From Patulibacter medicamentivorans (lineage in GTDB: Bacteria; Actinomycetota; Thermoleophilia; Solirubrobacterales; Solirubrobacteraceae), in contig NZ_AGUD01000106.1 in the NCBI RefSeq assembly GCF_000240225.1, positions 1 through 33,846 on the forward strand: a DNA stretch of 33,846 nt. The letters are read 5' to 3'. The notes under the pieces are model-generated. The model was given only the letters and a program-made list of their open reading frames with translations, had not been told where the DNA came from and searched no databases. Shown in pieces: positions 1 through 6,368 of the stretch (position 1 is its first letter; every line of letters begins with the position of its first letter). Position numbers and translations under genes: made by a program.

Positions 1-100
1 GAAGGAGCGGGGGGTGGCCGAGGTCTTCACCCCGGGCACGCCGACCTCGCGCATCATCGACTTCATCCGGGAGGGCGTCGCCACCCGCGAACGCGCCTGA
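1..100 (+). CDS. Cobalamin-binding C-terminus of a methylmalonyl-CoA mutase-type protein (partial)
   Basis: The reading frame is open from base 2 to the TGA at 98-100 and gives the last 32 residues of a protein whose start lies outside the window. The stretch GVAEVFTPGTPTSRIIDFIR matches the end of the B12-binding domain of methylmalonyl-CoA mutase and its relatives, where the GVAE-hF-PGT segment lines the cobalamin pocket. The parent is therefore either the C-terminal part of a large mutase subunit or a stand-alone B12-binding subunit. Mutases of this type act in propionyl-CoA/branched-chain catabolism (methylmalonyl-CoA to succinyl-CoA) or in isobutyryl-CoA isomerisation; the fragment cannot separate these. 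Its position just upstream of the ETF genes fits an acyl-CoA catabolism neighbourhood. Family assignment is good, exact substrate unknown. Confidence 0.75.
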   Translation, partial: KERGVAEVFTPGTPTSRIIDFIREGVATRERA

Positions 101-108
101 ACCCGGGT

Positions 109-131
109 CGGGCGGCCGCTCGCGCCGCCCG
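109..131 (+). terminator. GC-rich hairpin after the mutase gene
   Basis: Eight-base perfect arms (109-116 and 124-131) with a 7-nt loop start 8 nt after the stop codon at 100. There is no T-run afterwards. Position suggests a terminator for the upstream gene. A second perfect 8-bp hairpin (149-171) follows, so transcription may be stopped by either. Confidence 0.45.
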
Positions 132-172
132 CTCACTAGAACCTACCCGCGGTCGCAACCAACGCGACCGCC

Positions 173-188
173 GACTGACTCGTCAGTC
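173..188. promoter_or_regulatory. TetR-type operator palindrome upstream of etfB
   Basis: GACTGACTCGTCAGTC is a perfect 7-bp inverted repeat (173-179 and 182-188) around a 2-bp centre. This size and the GACTGAC/GTCAGTC arms look like operators of TetR-family regulators of fatty-acid catabolism (FadR-type sites of the TGAnTGAnTnnTCAnTCA kind). It overlaps the proposed -35 region of the etf promoter, which is the expected geometry for a repressor relieved by acyl-CoA. The palindrome is seen directly; the regulator family and ligand are inferred. Confidence 0.65.
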
Positions 189-202
189 AACCGCGCTACA
201 CT
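175..202 (+). promoter_or_regulatory. Candidate etf operon promoter
   Basis: TACACT at 197-202 fits the TANNNT -10 pattern. CTGACT at 175-180 is a four-of-six match to TTGACA with a 16-bp spacer. The -35 lies inside the palindrome at 173-188. The predicted start near 209 leaves a leader of about 30 nt containing the Shine-Dalgarno GAAGGAG at 224-230, 8 nt before the GTG start of etfB. Confidence 0.5.
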
Positions 203-238
203 GCCGAACGCCCGTTTGCCCCCGAAGGAGGCTCTCAA

Positions 239-1033
239 GTGACAAAGATCGTCGTCTTGGTGAAAGAGGTCCCGGACGCCGCCGTCCACAAGCAGGTCGA
301 CAGTTCGACCGGTCGCCTGGACCGCAGCGGCGAGAAGACCTTGAACCCGTTCGACACCCACGCGATCGAGGCCGCGCTGCAGCTCAAGGAGAGCGGCGCG
401 CTGCCCGTCGACGAGGTCGTCGCGATCACCGTCGGTCCCGCCGGCGCGGAGAAGGCCCTGCACAAGGCCGTCTCGCTGGGTGCGGACCGCTCGATCCACC
501 TCGCCGACGACGCGGTCGCCGGCTCCGACGTGGTCGCCACCGGCTACGCCCTGGCCGAGCTGGTGAAGCGGGAGAACCCCGACCTGGTCCTGCTGGGCCA
601 GCAGTCCGATGACGGTCAGTCCTACGCCGTCGGCGCGGTCGTGGCCGAGAACCTCGGATGGCCGGGCCTGACCCAGGTCATCAAGCTCGACGTCTCGGGC
701 ACCGAGCTGACCTGCGAGCGCCAGGCCGAGTACGGCTACGACACCGTCAAGGTGACGCTGCCGGCCGTGATCTCGGTCGGCGACGCGATCAACGAGCCGC
801 GCTACCCGTCGCTGAAGGCGATCATGGGCGCGAAGAAGAAGCCGCTGGAGAAGCTGACGGTCGCCGACGCCGGCATCGACGCCTCGAAGGTCGGCGCGGA
901 GGGCTCGCAGGCCGTCTGGCAGTCCGCCAAGCAGCCGCCGGCGAAGTCCGCCGGCGAGATCATCGAGGACGACGACACGGCGGCCACCGTCGAGAAGATC
1001 GTCAACTGGCTCGACGAGAGGAAGCTGATCTGA
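239..1033 (+). CDS. etfB: Electron transfer flavoprotein beta subunit
   Basis: This 264-residue protein is the beta subunit of ETF, the soluble flavoprotein that accepts electrons from acyl-CoA dehydrogenases. The N-terminus MTKIVVLVKEVPDA is typical of EtfB. The AMP/signature region LGQQSDDGQSYAVGAVVAENLGWP follows around residues 120-145, and the length is normal. The GTG start at 239 is chosen because a strong GAAGGAG lies 8 nt upstream. The gene is followed 2 nt later by etfA and then by ETF-QO, so all three are probably co-transcribed. Regulation is probably through the palindrome at 173-188. Together with EtfA it would bind FAD and AMP in the cytoplasm and hand electrons to the oxidoreductase encoded third in the operon. 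Confidence 0.96.
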   Translation: MTKIVVLVKEVPDAAVHKQVDSSTGRLDRSGEKTLNPFDTHAIEAALQLKESGALPVDEVVAITVGPAGAEKALHKAVSLGADRSIHLADDAVAGSDVVATGYALAELVKRENPDLVLLGQQSDDGQSYAVGAVVAENLGWPGLTQVIKLDVSGTELTCERQAEYGYDTVKVTLPAVISVGDAINEPRYPSLKAIMGAKKKPLEKLTVADAGIDASKVGAEGSQAVWQSAKQPPAKSAGEIIEDDDTAATVEKIVNWLDERKLI

Positions 1034-1035
1034 GC

Positions 1036-2007
1036 ATGAGCAACATCCTGGTCTACGCGCTCCACCACGAGGGCGCGATCAACAAGAACTCGCTCGGCGC
1101 CATCTCGACGGCGTCGAAGCTCGCCGCCGAGCTCGGCGGCGAGGTCCACGTCGCCCTGGTCGGCGAGGACATCAGCGACGACGTCGCGGGCTCGGTCGGC
1201 AAGTACGGCGCCGCCAAGGCGCTGCGCGTGAACGCCCCGGCGGGCGTCGCCCAGCCGGTCGTCGACGCGCTCGACACGATCGCCTCGGCCGGCGACTACG
1301 GCTACGCGATCTTCGGTGGCGGCCTGCTCGGCTTCGAGGCCGGCGCCGGCCTCGCCGCCCGTCGCGGCGGCGGCATCGCGGTCGAGATCACCGGCCTGCG
1401 GGTCGACGGCGGCCAGCTGGTCGCTGAGCGCCCGATCCTCGGCGACAGCTCGATCTCCGAGATCAAGTTCAAGGGCTTCGGCGTGGTCGTCGGCCGCCTC
1501 AACGCGTTCGAGGTCGTCGAGTCCGGCTCCCCGGTCGCGGTCGAGGACGTCGCCGTCAGCCTGTCGGACGCCTCGGGCAAGGTCTCGGTCGTCACGCGCG
1601 GCGAGCAGCGCGGCGCCGACGTCAACATCGAGGACGCCAACGTCCTGATCACCGGCGGTCGCGGTCTCGGCAAGCCCGAGAACTTCTCGCTCGCCGACGA
1701 CCTGGCCAAGGCGTTCGGCGGCAACAGCGCCGTCGCCGCCACCCGTGCCGCGGTCGACGCCGGCTGGTACCCCTACGCCGGGCAGATCGGCCAGACGGGC
1801 AAGACCGTCGCGCCGAAGCTGTACCTCGGCCTGGGCGTGTCCGGCGCGATCCAGCACAAGGTCGGCATGCAGAGCGCCGAGAACATCGTCGCGATCAACA
1901 AGGACTCCAACGCGCCGATCTTCGAGTTCGCGGATCTCGGCGTCGTCGGCGACCTCCACACGATCACCCCGGCGCTGACCGAGGCGATCAAGGCGAAGAA
2001 GGGCTGA
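1036..2007 (+). CDS. etfA: Electron transfer flavoprotein alpha subunit
   Basis: The ATG at 1036 follows the etfB stop by 2 nt. A purine-rich AGAGGAAG (1017-1024) inside the end of etfB can serve as ribosome binding site. The product has 323 residues. The C-terminal FAD domain is clear: ITGGRGLGKPENF, then APKLYLGLGVSGAIQH and the GMQSAENIVAIN segment, which in the family hold the ADP and isoalloxazine parts of FAD. The N-terminal half (NILVYALHHEG, then a glycine-rich stretch near residue 95) is the usual alpha-subunit domain that packs on EtfB. Length and motif order are normal and nothing is missing. It forms the heterodimer with the product of the preceding gene. Confidence 0.96.
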   Translation: MSNILVYALHHEGAINKNSLGAISTASKLAAELGGEVHVALVGEDISDDVAGSVGKYGAAKALRVNAPAGVAQPVVDALDTIASAGDYGYAIFGGGLLGFEAGAGLAARRGGGIAVEITGLRVDGGQLVAERPILGDSSISEIKFKGFGVVVGRLNAFEVVESGSPVAVEDVAVSLSDASGKVSVVTRGEQRGADVNIEDANVLITGGRGLGKPENFSLADDLAKAFGGNSAVAATRAAVDAGWYPYAGQIGQTGKTVAPKLYLGLGVSGAIQHKVGMQSAENIVAINKDSNAPIFEFADLGVVGDLHTITPALTEAIKAKKG

Positions 2008-2012
2008 GGACC

Positions 2013-3740
2013 ATGGCCGCCACTGCGAAGAACGGCGCGATCGCGCCCGCACAGTTCCCGCCCCCGGTCGACGCGGTGGCGGAGTTCGTCGCCGCGCCGG
2101 AGGCGGGCGAGGACGAGCGGATCGAGGTCGGCGTCGCCATCGTCGGTGGCGGCCCCGGTGGCCTCGCCGCGGCCAACCGGCTGCTGCAGCTGCTGGCCGA
2201 GGACCCCGAGCTGCTCGAGCAGCTCGGGGAGGTCCCCGTCGCGATCGTCGAGAAGGGCAAGGTCTGCGGCGCGCACAACCTGTCCGGCTCGGTGATGAAG
2301 CCGGGGCCCCTGAAGGAGCTGTTCCCGGACTTCGACCCGAAGGCCAACCCGGCCGTCTACACCGAGGTCGAGGACGACGCCGGCGTCTGGCTGCGCAACG
2401 ACAAGAAGTCGCTGACGCTGAAGCCGACGCCCCCGAACTTCGCCAACAAGGGCAACTGGGTGATCTCGATCTCCCAGCTCTGCCGTTGGATGGCCGACCA
2501 GGCGGAGGAGGCCGGGGCCTACGTCCTGACCGAGACCGCCGCCCAGAAGCTGCTCGTCGACGGCGAGCAGGTCGTCGGCATCGTCACCGGCGACAAGGGC
2601 CGCGGCAAGGAGGGCGAGGAGCTCGGGACCTTCGAGCCCGGGATGGAGGTCCACGCCAAGGCGACCGTCCTCGCCGAGGGCAACTGGGGCCACCTGACCG
2701 GCACCGCCGTCAAGCGCTTCAACCTGGCCGAGGGCAAGCAGCCCCCGACCTGGGAGATCGGCGCCAAGGAGGTCTGGAAGGTCAAGAAGCCGTTCGGCAA
2801 GGTGGTCCACACCTTCGGCTGGCCGGCGAGCCCGCGCAAGAAGGACGCGATGGCCGGTGGCGGCTGGATCTACCCGATGGGGGAGGACCAGGTCTCGATC
2901 GGCTACGTCGTGCCGCTGCACACGCCGGACGCGACCGTCTCGGTCCACGACCTGCTGCAGACCTTCAAGTCGCACCCGTACGTCAAGGACGTGCTGGAGG
3001 GCGGCGAGCGCGTCGCCTGGGGCGCGAAGGCGATCCAGGCCGGCGGCCTGCTCTCGCAGCCGAAGCTGACGGTCCCCGGCGCGGTGATCGTCGGCGAGGG
3101 CGCGGGCATGGTCGACATGGCGCGCCTGAAGGGCGTCCACCTGGCGATCGCCGCCGGCAAGATCGCCGGCGAGCAGATCTACCAGCAGCTGAAGGCCGGC
3201 TCGAACGACTTCTCCGGCTACGAGCGGGCGATCGAGGACTCGCTCGTCGGCAAGACGCTGCGCGAGGTCCAGTCCAACCGCGGCCTGCTCGACTCCCACG
3301 GCCTGACCGTCGGAGCCGCGCTGTCGGGCCTCGACTTCGTGACCAAGGGCAAGCTGCCGCCCGGCAAGCCGACCCTGCACCTCGACAAGGAGGTCGCGGT
3401 CGCCGTCCCGGACAAGCCGATCAGCGACCTCTACCCGCAGCCGGACGGCAAGTACTACTTCGACAAGCTGAGCTCGGTGTTCATCACCGGCAACGCGACT
3501 CGCGACGACGCGCCGAACCACATCCGGATCGAGAAGCGCGTCCCGCGCCAGGTGGCCGAGGCGTGGAAGTGGATGTGCCCGGCCGGGGTCTACGAGATCG
3601 AGGACGACCAGCCCAAGGAGGGCTACGTCGACGTGACCGTCAACTACACCAACTGCGTGCAGTGCGGCGCGATCACCGCCCGCGGCGGGCGGCTGACCCC
3701 GCCCGAGGGCGGCGACGGCCCGGCCTACCAGGTCGTCTGA
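2013..3740 (+). CDS. Electron transfer flavoprotein:quinone oxidoreductase, atypical cluster ligand set
   Basis: This 575-residue protein matches ETF-QO (ETF dehydrogenase/FixC group), which moves electrons from reduced ETF into membrane quinone. Visible are the FAD Rossmann motif VGGGPGGLAAA near residue 50, the GAHNLSGSVMKP segment, and a central quinone-binding/membrane-contact domain (GGWIYPMG, SIGYVVPL, VGEGAGMVDMARLKGVHLAI). The C-terminal ferredoxin-like domain has CPAGVYE (Cys522) and NCVQCGAI (Cys548, Cys551). In well-studied ETF-QO the cluster needs four cysteines, the last pattern being C-x2-C-x2-C; here the fourth position is Ile554. The end (PEGGDGPAYQVV) still matches the family, so this is not a truncation. 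The ATG at 2013 lies 5 nt after the etfA stop, with AAGGG at 1999-2003 as likely ribosome binding site. Confidence 0.9.
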   Translation: MAATAKNGAIAPAQFPPPVDAVAEFVAAPEAGEDERIEVGVAIVGGGPGGLAAANRLLQLLAEDPELLEQLGEVPVAIVEKGKVCGAHNLSGSVMKPGPLKELFPDFDPKANPAVYTEVEDDAGVWLRNDKKSLTLKPTPPNFANKGNWVISISQLCRWMADQAEEAGAYVLTETAAQKLLVDGEQVVGIVTGDKGRGKEGEELGTFEPGMEVHAKATVLAEGNWGHLTGTAVKRFNLAEGKQPPTWEIGAKEVWKVKKPFGKVVHTFGWPASPRKKDAMAGGGWIYPMGEDQVSIGYVVPLHTPDATVSVHDLLQTFKSHPYVKDVLEGGERVAWGAKAIQAGGLLSQPKLTVPGAVIVGEGAGMVDMARLKGVHLAIAAGKIAGEQIYQQLKAGSNDFSGYERAIEDSLVGKTLREVQSNRGLLDSHGLTVGAALSGLDFVTKGKLPPGKPTLHLDKEVAVAVPDKPISDLYPQPDGKYYFDKLSSVFITGNATRDDAPNHIRIEKRVPRQVAEAWKWMCPAGVYEIEDDQPKEGYVDVTVNYTNCVQCGAITARGGRLTPPEGGDGPAYQVV

Positions 3741-3748
3741 CCGCCTCG

Positions 3749-3770
3749 CGGCCGGCTGGCCAGCCGGCCG
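3749..3770. repeat. Perfect 22-bp GC palindrome after the ETF operon
   Basis: Bases 3749-3770 are a perfect self-complementary 22-mer with GGCCGGCTGG/CCAGCCGGCC at its core, beginning 8 nt after the ETF-QO stop. As RNA it would form a short-loop hairpin. No T-run follows. It probably cooperates with the next hairpin in ending the operon, but a protein-binding role cannot be excluded. Confidence 0.5.
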
Positions 3771-3804
3771 CCGCGGCGCTCGCTGGACCGACGTTCGATC
3801 GACC

Positions 3805-3833
3805 CGAGGGGCGCGCAACTTGCGCGCCCCTCG
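3805..3833 (+). terminator. Probable terminator of the etf operon
   Basis: A perfect 13-bp stem (3805-3817 with 3821-3833, core GAGGGGCGCGCA) and 3-nt loop ACT is followed by a weak GGTTGTTG. It lies between ETF-QO and the secreted protein gene. The stem strength supports a terminator even without a full T-tract. Confidence 0.65.
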
Positions 3834-3891
3834 CCGGTTGTTGAGGGGGAGCGCGGTCGGTCATCATCCGGTTGCCGCTCGTCCCCTCCGC

Positions 3892-4716
3892 ATGCCCCCG
3901 GTTCGCTCGTCTCCCTCCGCCCGCTCGCGTCCGCTGCCGATCGTCGCCGGCGCGCTGGCGCTCGTCGGCGGCCTCGCGCCGCCGACCGCCGCCGTCGCGG
4001 ACGGCACCAAGCCGCTGCCGGCCAAGACGGTGCGGATCGCCCGCAACGCCTGCACAACGTCGGCGACCGACGCGCAGGCGCGGGCCGCGACCTTCACCGT
4101 CACGATGCGGGCGCTCCGGCGTCCGGCGACCACGTTCGGCTTCTCGGTCCGCCTGCAGGAGCGCCCCGCCGTCGGCGGCCGATGGGCGACCCTCAAGGGC
4201 GCCCGCTCGCCCGCCGGGCTCGGCGTCTTCGAGGCGGCCCGCGCCGGCAGCACCCGGCTCGTCCGCAAGATCTCGGTGCAGGGGCTGCGCCCCGGCTTCC
4301 GCTACCGCCTGCTCGTGCGCTCCCGCTGGGTCGGCGGCGGCGAGGTCCGTGGCGGCGTCGACACCAGCCGCTCGTGCACGGTCGCGGACGTGCGGCCGGA
4401 CGTCGGCATCGGCACGGCGCCGATCCTCTGGACCCCGGGCACCGCGGCCAACCAGGTGGTCTACCGGGTGCCGGTGACCGCGCTCGGGATCCCCGCTCTG
4501 GGCGATCGTGCGGTGACGCTCGAGATCCGCCAGGGCGACGTCGTCCTGACCAGCACGACCTACGCGCCGGCGCTGGCCGACGACGTCCTGCTGGTGGCCG
4601 GTCGCCGCTGCGCCGCCGACAGGCGGCTGCAGGTCGTGCTCGACCCCGAGGGCCTGATCGACGAGCGCGACGAGGCCAACAACGTCCGCAGCGTCCCCTG
4701 CCAGGCCGCCACCTGA
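3892..4716 (+). CDS. Secreted CARDB-like protein of unknown function
   Basis: The ATG at 3892 gives a 274-residue product that begins with a signal peptide: basic start (RSSPSARSRP), hydrophobic core near residues 16-30, and a likely cleavage after AVA at position 36. Starts further upstream would run through the terminator hairpin at 3805-3833, so they are disfavoured. The mature part is beta-rich. Its last 100 residues end in VVLDPEGLIDERDEANN (residues 248-264), the characteristic closing motif of CARDB domains, which are Ig-like extracellular adhesion/assembly folds. Four cysteines (near 54, 162, 240 and 270) could form two disulfides. No catalytic motif is seen. It is an isolated gene between two operons. 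No specific function can be given; cell-surface or secreted binding is an inference from the fold. Confidence 0.75.
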   Translation: MPPVRSSPSARSRPLPIVAGALALVGGLAPPTAAVADGTKPLPAKTVRIARNACTTSATDAQARAATFTVTMRALRRPATTFGFSVRLQERPAVGGRWATLKGARSPAGLGVFEAARAGSTRLVRKISVQGLRPGFRYRLLVRSRWVGGGEVRGGVDTSRSCTVADVRPDVGIGTAPILWTPGTAANQVVYRVPVTALGIPALGDRAVTLEIRQGDVVLTSTTYAPALADDVLLVAGRRCAADRRLQVVLDPEGLIDERDEANNVRSVPCQAAT

Positions 4717-4775
4717 TCGCGATCGGCCGTCCGCGGCCCGTGGACACCTGACCGAGGCCGTCGGCGGACCCTTGA

Positions 4776-4781
4776 TACCCT
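4776..4781 (+). promoter_or_regulatory. -10 box for leaderless rpmE mRNA
   Basis: TACCCT lies 9 nt before the ATG of rpmE, where no Shine-Dalgarno sequence exists. This places the transcription start at or next to the start codon. No clear -35 is visible. Confidence 0.45.
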
Positions 4782-4790
4782 GCTTCGACG

Positions 4791-5057
4791 ATGAAGACCG
4801 AGATCCATCCCGAGTACGCGCCCGTGGTCTTCCGCGATGTCTCTGCGGGCGTGACGTACCTGACCCGCTCGACGCTGAAGAGCAACAACACCATCGAGCT
4901 GGACGGCACGACCTACCCGGTGGTCGATGTCGAGATCTCGTCGGCCTCGCACCCGTTCTACACGGGCAAGCAGAAGATCGTCGACACCGCCGGTCGCGTC
5001 GAGCGCTTCCGCCGCCGCGCCGCCGCGGCCAAGAAGGCCGAGGCCGCGGGCTCCTAG
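4791..5057 (+). CDS. rpmE2: 50S ribosomal protein L31, zinc-independent type B form
   Basis: The 88-residue product matches bacterial L31: [16 protein letters not shown] at the start and [24 protein letters not shown] near the end. Type A L31 carries four zinc-binding cysteines; here there is none, and the spacing and insert resemble the type B (C-minus) form, which many bacteria use in zinc shortage. L31 bridges the two ribosomal subunits near the central protuberance. The C-terminal tail ([15 protein letters not shown]) is a basic/alanine extension. The gene sits directly before DUF1385 and prfA, the place where the housekeeping rpmE normally sits, so it may be the only or main L31 here. 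Expression is probably from the leaderless promoter just upstream. Confidence 0.93.
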   Translation: MKTEIHPEYAPVVFRDVSAGVTYLTRSTLKSNNTIELDGTTYPVVDVEISSASHPFYTGKQKIVDTAGRVERFRRRAAAAKKAEAAGS

Positions 5058-5084
5058 CCCTCCCGGCCCCGGCGGAGGACGCTC

Positions 5085-6128
5085 GTGGCCACCAGCTCGT
5101 CCTCGCGGGCGCCGTTCGACCAGAACGCCGCCGCCGGACGGGCATCGGACACCTCCTACGCCGCGCAGCAGGACGCGCCCGTCGGCGGCCAGGCCGTCAT
5201 CGAGGGCGTGATGATGCGCGGCGTCAAGACCTGGGCGGTGGCGGTCCGCAAGCCGCTGCCCGAGCAGCTGGTCGACGGCGCGATGCCCGCCGGCGTCGCG
5301 GCCGAGGGCGAGATCCAGGTCGAGACCTTCCCGTTCCGGTCGGTCCTCGCGCGGCGCAGGCTGCTGCGGACCCCGGTCCTGCGCGGCGTCGTGGCGCTGG
5401 TCGAGTCGCTGCGGATCGGCTTCCGCGCGCTGCGCCTGGCGGCCAACGCCCAGAGCGGCGAGGACGAGCCCGAGATCGGCGCCGGCAGCTGGATCATCGC
5501 CGTCCTCGGCGGGCTCGGGCTGGCCGTCGGCCTGTTCTTCCTGGCCCCGGTCGGCCTGACCAGCCTGATCAAGGACCAGCTCGGCTCGGGCTGGCTGTTC
5601 TGGATGGTCGAGGGCGTCGTCCGGACCGCGATCTTCATCGGCTACCTGGTCCTCGTCACGCGATTGGCCGACCTGCGGCGGGTCTTCGAGTACCACGGCG
5701 CCGAGCACAAGACGATCGCCTGCTACGAGGCCGGGCTGCCGCTGACGCCCGAGAACGCCGACCGCTTCAGCCGCCTGCACCCGCGCTGCGGAACCAGCTT
5801 CATGCTGATCGTGATGATCGTGGCGATCTTCGTCTTCGCCCCGGTCGGCCTGCCGGAGTGGTACTGGCTGTTCGCCACCCGGATCCTCGGGATCCCGCTG
5901 ATCATCGGCCTCTCCTTCGAGGCGATCAAGTTTGCCGGCCGCCACCGCGGCAACCCGATCGTGGCCAGGCTGATGTGGCCCGGCCTGCAGCTGCAGCGCC
6001 TGACCACGAAGCCGCCGGACCACGACCAGCTGGCCGTCGCGATCGCGGCGCTGCAGGCGGTCCTCGACCGCGAGGACCCGCGGGCGGCGCGGGGGCGGGA
6101 CCTGGTCGGCATCGAGGTGGCGGCCTAG
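5085..6128 (+). CDS. DUF1385 (YqhQ-like) membrane protein
   Basis: This 347-residue protein belongs to the DUF1385 family, whose function is not established. Family hallmarks are GGQAVIEGVMMR (residues 34-45), EYHGAEHKTIACYE (about 202-215) and HPRCGTSF (232-239). The conserved His, Glu and Cys look like a metal or cofactor site. About four membrane segments are visible (near 136-160, 170-193, 238-255 and 258-282). The GTG at 5085 is chosen because GGAGGA (5074-5079) lies 5 nt upstream. It follows rpmE by 27 nt and probably shares its transcript. The placement of DUF1385 between rpmE and the prfA/prmC genes also occurs in clostridial and Thermotoga-like genomes as I recall, suggesting a conserved but unknown link to translation. 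Confidence 0.88.
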   Translation: MATSSSSRAPFDQNAAAGRASDTSYAAQQDAPVGGQAVIEGVMMRGVKTWAVAVRKPLPEQLVDGAMPAGVAAEGEIQVETFPFRSVLARRRLLRTPVLRGVVALVESLRIGFRALRLAANAQSGEDEPEIGAGSWIIAVLGGLGLAVGLFFLAPVGLTSLIKDQLGSGWLFWMVEGVVRTAIFIGYLVLVTRLADLRRVFEYHGAEHKTIACYEAGLPLTPENADRFSRLHPRCGTSFMLIVMIVAIFVFAPVGLPEWYWLFATRILGIPLIIGLSFEAIKFAGRHRGNPIVARLMWPGLQLQRLTTKPPDHDQLAVAIAALQAVLDREDPRAARGRDLVGIEVAA

Positions 6129-6135
6129 CGGTGGC

Positions 6136-6159
6136 GTGAGGCGTCCGTGGACGCCTCAC
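6136..6159 (+). terminator. Hairpin after DUF1385
   Basis: Perfect 11-bp arms (GTGAGGCGTCC at 6136-6146, partner at 6149-6159) lie 7 nt after the stop codon. The paired arms are separated by only 2 nt, so the innermost pairs must open to make a loop. No T-tract follows. It is probably the 3' end of the rpmE-DUF1385 transcript. Confidence 0.6.
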
Positions 6160-6185
6160 ATCCACCCGTGCCGGGATGGCGCAGC

Positions 6186-6290
6186 GAGGTGGTGTCAGTT
6201 CGCCGCTGCCGGCCGAGGCGGTGTCATTTCGCGGCGCTGAGCGACGTCAGATGACGCCACCTGGTCGGCGCCCGGGCCAGATGACGCCAC
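6186..6290. repeat. Four-copy short motif, two direct and two inverted
   Basis: GAGGTGGTGTCAGTTCGCC starts at 6186 and GAGGCGGTGTCATTTCGCG at 6215. These are imperfect direct copies. On the other strand GTGGCGTCATCTG occurs at 6248-6260 and again at 6278-6290. All four share GG(T/C)GTCA(G/T)(T/C)T. The array lies in the 240-bp spacer between DUF1385 and prfA. It could be a regulatory array or a remnant of a dispersed intergenic repeat; no function is assigned. Confidence 0.5.
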
Positions 6291-6354
6291 GGCGGGTGCC
6301 GACCCCGCTGCTCCGGGTCGCCTGACCCGCGGCCCCGAGCGACCGGCCCCCGAA

Positions 6355-6360
6355 TACCAT
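6355..6360 (+). promoter_or_regulatory. -10 box for leaderless prfA mRNA
   Basis: TACCAT ends 8 nt before the GTG of prfA. No Shine-Dalgarno sequence is present. It fits the TANNNT-plus-short-gap pattern seen at several other genes in the window. Confidence 0.5.
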
Positions 6361-6368
6361 CGGTCGCT

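Noticed and set aside
1773..3818. Very long minus-strand open frame opposite ETF-QO
   Set aside because: It is an antisense shadow caused by G/C third positions; its translation is Arg/Asp/Leu/Val-rich with no domain, and the plus strand carries an unmistakable gene.
3820..3891. TTG start for the CARDB-like protein
   Set aside because: It would begin inside the terminator hairpin of the etf operon and would place extra residues before a clear signal peptide.
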